Below are positions 55,990 through 64,000 of a stretch of 64,000 nucleotides of DNA, in pieces. How positions within the stretch are numbered: position 1 is the stretch's first letter; each line of letters starts with the position of its first letter. The stretch is from Aurelia coerulea (taxonomy: Eukaryota; Cnidaria; Scyphozoa; Semaeostomeae; Ulmaridae). Below the pieces are notes generated by a model. It ran no database searches and was not told the origin of the DNA. It was given only the letters and a program-made list of their open reading frames with translations. Both the position numbers and the translations under genes were made by a program. The stretch lies in NCBI GenBank assembly GCA_039566865.1, contig CM076943.1, positions 18,743,501 through 18,807,500 on the forward strand, in the 5' to 3' direction.

Positions 55990-56500
55990 AGCTATTTCCT
56001 CCTTTGAATTTTCGTTCATTTGTATCTCTTTGTGTGCCATTTGGACGACTTTGGTGAACATATCTTCAACATCTTTATTCATATTCGTAATCAGCATGCT
56101 TGAAATAGGCTCTTTACTAATTTTCAAATAATTCTACGCAAGTTAAACTTTTGGTCATTTGTGCCACTTTGTATGCCATTTGGACCACTTTGGTGAAAAC
56201 ATGTTCAAAATCTTTATTCATATTCGTAATCAGCATGCTTGAAATAGTCTCGTTACTAATTTTGAGATAATTCTACGCAAGTTAAATTTTTGGTCATTTG
56301 TGCCACTGTGTGCCATTTGGACCACTTTGGTGACAACATTTTCAAAATCTTTATTCATATTCGTAATCAGCATGCTTGAAATAGGCTTATTACCAATTTA
56401 GAGATAATTCCACGCAAGTTAAATTTTTGGTCATTTGTGCCACTTTGTGTGCCATTTGGACCACTTTGGTGACAAGATTTTCAAAATCTTTGTTCATATT
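55990..56500. repeat. Right ~140-bp tandem array of the piggyBac element
   Basis: Four units in inverse orientation to the left array (TGCCATTTGGACCACTTTGG, ATTCGTAATCAGCATGCTTG), starting near 56032, 56171, 56309 and 56449. The last runs into the terminal sequence ending at 56616. Confidence 0.9.
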
Positions 56501-57711
56501 CATAATCAGCATGTTTGATATAGGCTTTGTACCGATTTTGAAGCAATTTGACGAAATTTCAATTTTTAGCTAAATTTTTTGGTGGGCCCACTACTGACAC
56601 TCAAAGACGTAAAGGGTAGCCCTAAGTGGGTGTGGCCTCGATGATGAGTGTGTGGTCACTGGTCAGGGGCAAAATTCGTCGCAATTCCTCGATTCCTTAC
56701 CAATAGCCAAGCTAAGCTCACTTTCTTTGAAAATGAGGCATATATTTCACGATATATCTACTTATGGCATGATTAAAATCTTTAAATTGTCTCTACTTTA
56801 TAAAAGTAATTTTGCTTTTTTTGCATTGTGGGCCAGACAATCGATGATGGTCTCATTACTCAAACTGTTGAGGAACCCTTTCCTGACCCCCCCCCCCCCC
56901 AACAGTGTGGTCAGGGCAAATTAACTGACGGAGTATCAAAATGAGGGGTCTGGGGGCAAAGTCACCAGGAAAATTTCTGAGGACACGCCCTCTACTTTTG
57001 CTTAGAACGCTTCTCCCAATCCCAGGTTTGCCAATGCTAAAAATTGAATTTTTGATCATTTGTAACAGTAGTTTTATGAATAAGCATCCACAGGGAAATT
57101 TTTTGAGTAAACATCTGTCCTGGCGTAGAATGCCTATCGCCATCCCATCTTACCAGAGCAGAATTGGAAACAATGAGATTCTCAAAATTATTTTTGCAGT
57201 TTTCTATCAATGAACACTCTCATGAAAATTATCGGGCAAAAGCTTTCAGTTTTTCACAATCCAATTTTTAAGTGCCCCCAAAGTGGAGCAGTTGACAAAG
57301 TGCGTCCCGGAAATTTTTTGAAACTTGCAGCCTCTTCTTTGGCTTAGAGTGACTCTCCCAGTCATTTCTTTACCCTACACTACCTATAACAAATATTTTC
57401 TGTGAGGGAATCTCGAGAACCATCTTTTGGCAGAAGTGGAGGGAGCCTTTAATTTTTCTGCAACGGTGCTTCCTTCTTCGCCATCCGTATCTTCGCTTTC
57501 GACTGTATTCATTTCTTTGAGCAAGTTCAATAACACTGAAGGATTCAAATGTGAAGTGAGATGTCCATTATTCAAACATTCAACTCTACCAAAAATTTCC
57601 TTAATTTTGCAAAAGGGGCCCTTTTCCAGGAAAAAGGGGGCCCTTTTTGCAAGATTTTGAGGGGAGCCCACCGGCCACGGGCCGGTGGGCCGGTGGGCCA
57701 GTCCGCCACCG

Positions 57712-58859
57712 GAGATGCGAGTGAATTATGAGGTCATGATACATCCCCAAACAAACAAGAATGCCACCCAATGCTACGAGGCGTTACAACTATGACATGA
57801 AGAAAAACAAAGCAAAGTACGCAAGTACTAGCGACTAGTTACATAGTGCATAGCAGTTCAGTAAAATTTCTTTTTGCGGCGCTCTAGGCTCGGTACATTT
57901 GAGAAAAGATAACAGCTGATTTAGGCCATGTTGAATCAGAGTGAGACAGATCCTCTTTCGGAAGAATAAGGGTGAATTTTGTAACACAAAGGATACAGTT
58001 CTCGTTAAGAAAGAGCCGAGGACACAGCGATTTGGCAGCCACAAGAATAGATTCACGGCTTTAAAGGCACACTGTCGTGATGCTGATTGGATAAATGAGA
58101 CAATGAAAGAATGATAGAATTAGGCAGGCTTCAGTAATTACGCTGTACAGTGAAATTCATGAAGCTGATAACGATCTGAGTCCGCCCTTTATTCTCGAAA
58201 CAAAGTATGATCCAAGAGCATAAAGGCTTGGTAATCATTCATAGGCCAAGTTCTTTGCTAGTGATTTCAACATTGCGACTAGCCAATCACAGCCACGACA
58301 GTGTGTCTTTAACGTAGCTGACCATATTGTTTGCTTCCACTGTCTATTTTGATTTGATTGAGTACGTTCAGAGGTGTGAAATGAAATTTTTATAAAGGCA
58401 AAGCGCTTTTTCTTTGGAAACCTGAATCTTTTTTGTGTAAAATTTTTTTCCCATTTTTCCATTGGTCGAAAAATTTTACCAAACTAAATGTTATAAATTC
58501 TACCAAATATTTTGTTTTAAAAATGTGTCTTTGCTTCTTGGAAACGCAGGGAAATGAGTCGCTGTTGTAGCAGTATTGGGTATTGTGCTCAATCAAAGAG
58601 GGAAACGACGGAGATTGAACTAAGTCTAAGAGTTCTTCATCATAAACTATCACCACGTAAATTCAAGAACAATATCAGCAAAAATTTAATTCCTAAAGGG
58701 AGTACAAAGACCAGTAGCCTTTGCCATCGTTTGTTTTTATTTTTGAGAATTTCGTCAAGTCAGTTATTCCGAGAGCTATGCAGAGCAAGTCATCACTGAC
58801 TTCGCTCAACGCCTACTGGTCTTTGTATTCCCTTTCAATTCAGTCCTTTAAATTCATTT
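57712..58859. other. Intergenic between hAT element and CUB exon, with two small inverted repeats
   Basis: Contains the MITE at 58060-58312 and a pair GGGAGTACAAAGACCAGTAG (58697) / CTACTGGTCTTTGTATTCCC (58833). No coding frame recognised. Confidence 0.5.
58060..58312. mobile_element. MITE with GGCACACTGTCGTG ends
   Basis: TTTAAAGGCACACTGTCGTG at the left is inverted at the right (CACGACAGTGTGTCTTTAA); CTGATTGG/CCAATCA blocks follow inward. TTAA lies at both junctions. 253 bp, noncoding. Confidence 0.78.
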
Positions 58860-59206
58860 TCAAACTAATTTTGGCTCGTAGATGCCATAGACTGCTTTAA
58901 ATCCCATATCCTGATGCACCCAGTCGACCTTGAAGTGCACCCATATCCATCTATCAGCCCAAGGCAGCGCCGGTGCACCGTAACCATACGATTTGTACAG
59001 TAGCATCCGCGCATTCTGGAATGGACCTTCAAACATCTCAACGGTATCACTGACACTTTTTTGAAGGAAGAAATCAGTGAAGGACATCTGGATTTTCTGG
59101 TATGGTCGATGAACTGTCCAGAAGCATTCATCGTTGGGATTGTAGGAGATTGGATATCCCGGGCTTGTAATTACACCATATTCTGAATCCAAGTGTCCAC
59201 CACATG
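58860..59206 (-). CDS. CUB-domain protein, terminal exon
   Basis: An acceptor (TTTTATCGTTTTCAG) opens CGGHLDSEYGVITSPGYP, and the frame runs 115 codons to TGA. CGGHL, SPGYPISYNPNDECFWTVHR, IQMSFTDFFL, DTVEMFEGP and GFKAVYGIYE are the successive strands of a complete CUB domain (usual length ~110). The first cysteine pair (CGG...EC) is present, but the second CUB cysteine pair is not evident. CUB domains act outside the cell in protein-protein or glycan binding, often in receptors and proteases. The first codon needs one base from an upstream exon that I could not locate up to 64000, so overall architecture is unknown. Unrelated to the DLC1-like gene. Confidence 0.9.
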
Positions 59207-59304
59207 CTGAAAACGATAAACAAAGATAAATAGTTTGATGTCGAGAACAGATTTACCAGTAGCTGTCCTTACATTAACATGGCTGGAGCTTACCTATAAG
59301 CCTA

Positions 59305-59392
59305 CCGGGTGTCCCAAAAAAGTACCAGCATTGGAAAAGTTCCTGCGGAAGAGCCTAACTTCTAAAATTTTTTATTTCAATTTTATGATATA
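59305..59392. repeat. Solo left end of a CCGGGTGTCCC element
   Basis: TA then CCGGGTGTCCCAAAAAAGTA. No matching right terminus was found downstream, although the element at 59393-59988 begins immediately afterwards. Confidence 0.6.
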
Positions 59393-59988
59393 CAAGGTGT
59401 CCCAAAAAATTGTGTCCCATTTTCCTGAATATTGCGACAAAACAACGAAAGGCTCTCGCCAAACTTTTATATGATGTTGCTTTTCAGATTTGCAAATAAA
59501 TTTTGCTGCCAACCCGGTAAACATCCGTTGAAAAATGATGGAGCTATGATCTTCAGAAGACCAAATTTGCCTGATAACGGAAAACAGCGGTCGGCCATTT
59601 TGTCTTACTATTTTGCAGTGATAAATAGCTTCATGTGCCGTAAGAAATAGTTTTCCTTCAGGTAAGAAATAGTTGAAAACTCTCTGATGATTACCAGAAT
59701 TTGCACGAGTGCAATGGCATTGGAGGATGCTGTTTTGTGTCATCCATGGAGCAATTTATCGCTGCAAAATAGTAAGACAAAATGGCCAACCGCTGGTTTC
59801 AGTCATCGGCGCAATTTGCCTCCCGAAGGTCATAGCTCCATCATTTTTCAACGGATTTTTACGAGGATGGTAGCAAACTTTTAATTGAATATCTGAAGAG
59901 CAGCATCATGGAAAATTTCGGCGTGAATCTATTGCCGCTTTGTTGCCATCTTAAGGCAAACGGGGCACAATTGTATTGGGACACCCTG
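59393..59988. mobile_element. TA-flanked element with CARGGTGTCCCAA ends
   Basis: CAAGGTGTCCCAAAAAATTG at the left and inverse (CAATTGTATTGGGACACCCTG) at the right, TA on both sides. Inner inverted blocks include AAATGATGGAGCTATGA and CATAGCTCCATCATTT, and ATGGCCATTTTGTCTTACTATTTTGCAG-type sequence in both orientations. No transposase. Confidence 0.82.
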
Positions 59989-60077
59989 TAGATGAGATCT
60001 TAACTTAAAATGTGTGACTTCGCAAGTCCAAATCGGCTGGTTAAGATGGTTATTGAATTATGCTGCTACTATCAATG

Positions 60078-60598
60078 AGCATAGGTTCCAAAACTTTAAA
60101 AAGGTGGGTGTAAAATTCTATGACCCATTCGTTTCAACTGAATGTCTTCAAAGAAAGTTTGGCTTTTTCGGTTTTCTACCGCTTGCATTTTCTGAAATCG
60201 TCAATATTTTCAGAATTGAATGTTTTCCTTCATTCTCAAGAATTCCAGAAAATATTTGAATAAAACTTAAAACCATCGTAATTTCTAAACTTTTGGACGA
60301 AACCTGAAATAATGTTTAAGAAAACCATAATTTATGGATGTCTACAATATGGTATCAAGGAAAAATCTGTCACCCTTCTTGTTTAGGATTTTGAAATTTG
60401 ATGTCGTCACGTCCTAAATCGATTTCAAATATAGAATACGCTGTAATTTTGAAAAATGTTCCAAATTTTTGACAAGTCCAACGGTAGAATTATAGCAAAG
60501 TAGCTAAAATTTCTTTCAAGCCATGCAAGTAAAAGAACTAGGTCATAGAATTTTACACCCATATATTTTCACCAATTTAAAGAGTTGGAACATATGTT
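60078..60598. mobile_element. Foldback element of the AGCATAGGTTCC family
   Basis: It starts AGCATAGGTTCCAAAACTTT and ends TTTAAAGAGTTGGAACATAT then GTT, flanked by CTATCAATG and CTATCTGTG (7 of 9 identical). The interior GGTGGGTGTAAAATTCTATG is the counterpart of the interrupted outer element at 23189-24225. Confidence 0.8.
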
Positions 60599-60692
60599 CT
60601 ATCTGTGAGTAATTTGAAATTAGCTTTGAATCAAATTAACCTATAAAACGTCTATTCTTAAAATTTTCTTCATTAATTTAACCATTGGAGCA

Positions 60693-61080
60693 CGGGGGAG
60701 GGGGTTCTTCCATAGTAAAGGTACCTGGGGATGTGCCGCGACGAAGGGTATACTTTTTCGGACTTCTAGTCTAGCCAAAGGTATACCTTTTTGCAATTTC
60801 GCCCAGTAACGGTCCAGCCAAGGGTATAATTTTTGACAATATTGGTTTAGCGAACGGTCATGACATCATATTTTGGTACAAATTTGACAATATTCGTCGA
60901 GGAAATGGTCAAAATTTGTCTAGCCAAGGGCACCAGTTTCACAAAACTTGGTCTAGAGAATGGTCAAATTGGTCAAGCCAATGGTAATTTTCTCGTAAAA
61001 ATTAGTCTAGCCAATGGTACTCTTTTGAAGATGCTCACGGCAGACCCTTACCCAAAATTTGGCCAAGAACCCCCCCCTCG
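60693..61080. mobile_element. G-run/C-run bounded element with TCTAGCCAA repeats
   Basis: GGGGGAGGGGGTTCTT is opposed by AAGAACCCCCCCCTC. The interior has about seven degenerate ~32-bp units around (T)CTAGCCAA(T/G)GGTA. A plus-strand frame (60860-61153) over them is a repeat artefact. Confidence 0.65.
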
Positions 61081-61319
61081 CCGTGTATTGGAGAAAATAT
61101 TACGAAAAGATGCAGTTACTTCAACAGTGCACAGTTTCTATAGTAGCCAATAGTAGCCTCTTCCAAAATTGAGAAACTCTGCTAGAAAGAAAGAGATCAG
61201 ATCGGTGTTGAGAAACATTTTTCATATGTTTCTTGACTTGCAGAATGCTTTTGAATAGAAAGTGTATCGTCAACCCAAACGACACGAACAAGTCTAGTTT
61301 CTATTTTATGGTGCGATCC

Positions 61320-61758
61320 TACAGCAAGAACCCGCAAAATAGAAACATGTTTTTCAAAACAGCCTGTTTAGTTTCTTTTTAAAAGGTCATTAATCTGGAA
61401 ACAGGCTGAAAGGTTTCTTCTCACATTGTTAAGAAGCCTTGAGTGATTTCAACTTAAATATTTAAACAAACCCAGAGCAAATTCTATCAAACGGTATGTT
61501 CTTGTTACCTCTAAAATTACTCAACCACATCATACATACCAAGTATACAGATAGAGATGCTTTTGGATAAAATCTCTTAAAAATGTTTGGCACCTGATTT
61601 TAACAAAGATCATTAAATATGAATTTATTTGGGTTCCTCTTATAAGAAACCTTCCTAAAATCAGGCTGAGAAGTTTCTTATATGCGGGCACCATTTCTCG
61701 AAAAAATCGGCCTGAGGTTTCTTATAAAGTGGTTTCTATTTTGCGGGTTCTTAATGTA
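61320..61758. mobile_element. MITE with AAGAACCCGCAAAATAG ends
   Basis: TACAGCAAGAACCCGCAAAA at the left is inverted at the right (TTTTGCGGGTTCTTAATGTA). GGTTTCTT / AAGAAACC motifs fill the interior, as in the 6471 and 26561 elements. TA at both ends. Confidence 0.75.
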
Positions 61759-61928
61759 TATGAATTTTGATAAAAGGGTGAAATTCAGTTTTGTAAGAAA
61801 TGAGTGTATTGGCTTCAAAGTTCCCGTTTACCATCGATTTTCGTTATACCAATGCATATAGCTATCCAAAAATCATAGTCCCGATTTCTCCGCCGAAAAG
61901 TGGTACCTAGCACCAGTAAAGCCTGGTC

Positions 61929-62046
61929 TAAAGGGGCCGTTGCAACCGGCTTGCATTGTGAATATATTTGTGGCCTCTTTGTTGTCAATGGTGAACTACA
62001 AAGATGTGGCACGTGCAAAGCATGCTGGTTGCAAACACCCCCTTAA
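61929..62046. mobile_element. 118-bp MITE with GTTGCAACC ends
   Basis: TAAAGGGGCCGTTGCAACCG at the left, inverse at the right (GCTGGTTGCAAACACCCCCT then TA). Shares ends with 14288-14591. Confidence 0.7.
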
Positions 62047-62091
62047 TGAAAATGCGTGGCAAAATCAAGCATCCACTTGGCAAGATTGATA

Positions 62092-62125
62092 CCGGGTGAC
62101 CCAAAAAAAACTTCACGAGCAAGAT
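62092..62125. repeat. Solo left end of a CCGGGTGACCC element
   Basis: TA followed by CCGGGTGACCCAAAAAAAAC. No right terminus detected before 64000. Confidence 0.55.
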
Positions 62126-62427
62126 AACGCTGAGCCTCCAGAAAGCAGATGCTGTGAACACAAACAAGGTATAAACATGTAACTTAAGGGCTTGGTTATC
62201 TTTTTAAATATTGCTTGGTCAGTTTAAGGAGTAGCTACCACACAAAAATCTAGTCTCAAAAATATGGTAACTCTTTCAGTTCTGGTCCATTTCTAGTCCA
62301 TGCATTGACAGATGTGAAAAAGCAGAATTCCAAAGTTTTATTAACATTATTGTAGAAATTAAAGTGTTGGCAGGGAACCGTAGTTTCACCAAAAATCGAG
62401 GGACCAAAATTGCGACGATTATCATTT

Positions 62428-62809
62428 TAAAGGGGCTGTACAACCCGTCCTCTCTGGCTCTCTGCATGGCTCTGCGTGTCAAATCATCGAATGTATTCAG
62501 GCTACACACAACATAGATAATGGCGATTTTGAACAGACATTGGTAATCCAAAGTATCTGCGACAATCTCAGTAATCGAAGCTTTGTTGGAGGATTTGTTT
62601 TATTTTTCTAACGCCAAATATTTAAAGGTTTTGATGGATATCAAAAGTTGCTACACATTTCATAGACATAGACACGAAAACGCTACAATGAAACTTACGT
62701 AGAAGCTGCGATGAAAATGGCCGCCATTAGAAACCCAATGTTTAATCACGTGCGCGGGTTGTCCCGTACTTTGCGATTGTTTACAAAAATCTTGTACAGC
62801 TCCTTTAAA
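62428..62809. mobile_element. Inverted full-length copy of the AAAGGGGCTGTACAA MITE
   Basis: TTTAAAGGGGCTGTACAACC at the left, inverse at the right (TTGTACAGCTCCTTTAAA); TTAA at both junctions. The interior is the reverse complement of 18289-18676. It is followed directly by another inverted repeat (62818-62958). Confidence 0.85.
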
Positions 62810-62817
62810 TTTCATTT

Positions 62818-62958
62818 TCAGTCCCTCCCAATCATCATAAGGATAATATACTACTGGCTTTGTCTACGGCTACTATTTTATGGAATTATCGTCAACTTGA
62901 ATGTGTTTTTTTCTGAGCTGTGTCAACCTTATGATGATTGGGAAGGACTGAAAATGAA
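62818..62958. repeat. Inverted repeat TTTTCAGTCC...GGACTGAAAA
   Basis: TTTTCAGTCCCTCCCAATCA then TCATAAGG is mirrored by CCTTATGA and TGATTGGGAAGGACTGAAAA. Flanked by AAATTTCATT and ATGAAATTT in inverse, so the palindrome extends further. No coding capacity. Confidence 0.75.
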
Positions 62959-64000
62959 ATTTAAAATGATAACTGTCGCAATCTCGGTTCTTCGATATTA
63001 TCATTATTATTATCAATTTCTTTTTCGTTGACTTTACAAAAAATGATTCCAAAGATAAAATTTTTAATACAAATGCTACATGAAAAAGATGATGAAATAT
63101 TTACAATTGATCGAAAGTATACAAAGTCAGGAGAAATAATTTAGAATGAGGAGCAAAGAGCAGTCATTTTGCAAAAGATAGATTTCGGCATACTATTCCA
63201 AATCCATCTCCACATTGTATTTTCACAAAATATTGACTTGAAAAGGATAGCGATTATTTCATTCTGAATGAGAATGGTTGGATTGGAAATTTTCTTTCAA
63301 TCTGGTTTTCGGACGCAAATAGGCATCTAAACAGATGGCAGTGAAACAAAACATTTGCCAATAATTCTCGATTGCAGGGAGCTAGTTATGATCTTGCTGG
63401 TGAAATCCTTGTTGGGTCCCAAGGTCATACATCGTGATTTGGTCATAAAGTTAAAAATCCATCCGCACAAAGCCATTTTTAACAACTACGAAACACTTTT
63501 CTCTTCTATGCTGCTACGCTAGATGAGATCCTTGTCCTAATGTTTGGCTTAAAAACGAAGTAACCGCAGAAAGTGATACATTATCTAGCTCTGTTTAAAT
63601 AATGATTAGAAAATACTTAATAATTTGTCTGAATTCCCGTTTCAGCCTTGAAATAGTACAAATAATCTTTTGTGATTACCACTTCAGCTGCAAGAAGGTT
63701 GTGACACAATATTCACTATATTGAAAGAAATCTCTTTGCTTATTCAGATGATACAGCTGGTAAAAACGTTTTTGTTTGGTCAGATGATTTTTTGGCACTT
63801 AATGTTGACGCATATTGTTCTCTTAGCTGCCTAAATTTGGTTTGATACAGTTTCAATTATGATAAAATCATCCCCTTGATCTACTTAACGCCTTTTTGTT
63901 TATTCAGACAAACTTATCTCGCTCTATTTCCACATATTTCCTTCGCCAGAAAAGATGGTTTGAAGCAGCACCAAAGAGGTGCAGGGGGATATCTCCGATA
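62959..64000. other. Nothing recognised
   Basis: AT-rich DNA to the right edge without a coding frame, splice-supported exon or bounded repeat that I could identify. Upstream exons of the CUB gene would be expected further right. Confidence 0.5.

Larger units (their letters stand above)
51463..56616. mobile_element. piggyBac-superfamily element, 5.15 kb, with tandem-array ends
   Basis: It starts CCCTTTACGTCTTTGAGTGT right after TTAA (51459-51462) and ends with the inverse (ACACTCAAAGACGTAAAGGG); the right-hand TTAA is eroded to TAGC. CCC-type ends plus TTAA fit piggyBac. Both subterminal regions are arrays of a ~140-bp repeat in inverted orientation (51590-52340 and 55990-56500). The transposase pseudogene lies between on the minus strand. 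Confidence 0.9.
51416..57711. mobile_element. hAT-type element with 8-bp duplication, carrying a piggyBac insertion
   Basis: It starts CAGTGGCGGACTGGC and ends with the inverse GCCAGTCCGCCACCG. Perfect 8-bp direct repeats GAGATGCG lie at 51408-51415 and 57712-57719. CAGNGGCGG-type ends and 8-bp duplications are hallmarks of hAT elements. Only 47 bp remain left of the piggyBac insertion and ~1.1 kb right of it; that arm contains no recognisable hAT transposase, so the host copy was non-autonomous or is badly decayed. Its right end is a CCGGTGGGC-rich palindromic block. Confidence 0.85.

Noticed and set aside
57384..57671. Minus-strand frame in the right arm of the hAT element as hAT transposase remnant
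   Set aside because: No RW or dimerisation-domain motifs of hAT transposases could be seen.
1..64000. CRISPR arrays, bacterial operons, tRNA or rRNA genes
   Set aside because: No regularly spaced identical repeats with unique spacers and no tRNA B-box-like or rRNA-like sequence was noticed; gene structure is clearly eukaryotic.

Overview
The window looks like nuclear DNA of an invertebrate metazoan. It is AT-rich, coding exons are short, introns run from tens of bases to several kilobases, and the rest is packed with DNA transposons, miniature inverted-repeat elements (MITEs) and non-LTR retrotransposon fragments. I cannot name the species. No operons, CRISPR arrays, tRNA or rRNA genes were seen.

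The main gene is a minus-strand, multi-exon member of the DLC1/STARD13/STARD8 family (RhoGAP plus START; fly crossveinless-c type). I assembled 15 phase-consistent exons by eye between 43098 and 3180, about 746 codons. In order they give a possible N-terminus (43098-43063, 38840-38747), a SAM-domain tail (31024-30943, 25372-25327), a serine-rich acidic linker with a YDN[I/V]P motif (22401-21740), an RWHSFQ motif exon (21197-21129), the RhoGAP domain with its arginine finger (17424-9696) and the start of the START domain (7136-3180). The last START exons lie beyond the left edge. Every intron joins in frame at GT/AG borders. The left edge (1-522, minus) holds an open partial retroelement ORF1-type gene inside the next intron.

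A second, unrelated minus-strand gene is represented by one terminal exon encoding a complete CUB domain (59206-58860). Its upstream exons were not found.

Mobile elements make up most of what is recognisable elsewhere. They include: a CR1/L2/Jockey-like non-LTR element with a frameshifted reverse transcriptase (about 39770-41540); a second, older copy (22840-25090) split by a foldback element that is itself split by a relative, each with a 9-bp target duplication; a hAT-type element (51416-57711, perfect 8-bp duplication) that carries a 5.15-kb decayed piggyBac element (51463-56616), whose ends are tandem arrays and whose 5' coding region is broken by a G/C-run MITE; at least five TA-flanked elements with CCGGGTG-type ends (IS630/Tc1/mariner-like signature), several nearly full palindromes; a set of TTAA-flanked MITEs with AGGGGC-type ends; a TAGCCTG hairpin family of 30, 99 and 272 bp; and a direct repeat carrying a degenerate hammerhead-like motif.

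Most notable: three tandem copies of the acceptor and 5' end of the first START exon (4811-5361), the nested transposon stratigraphies, and several repeat families whose boundaries are fixed by target-site duplications visible in the sequence.
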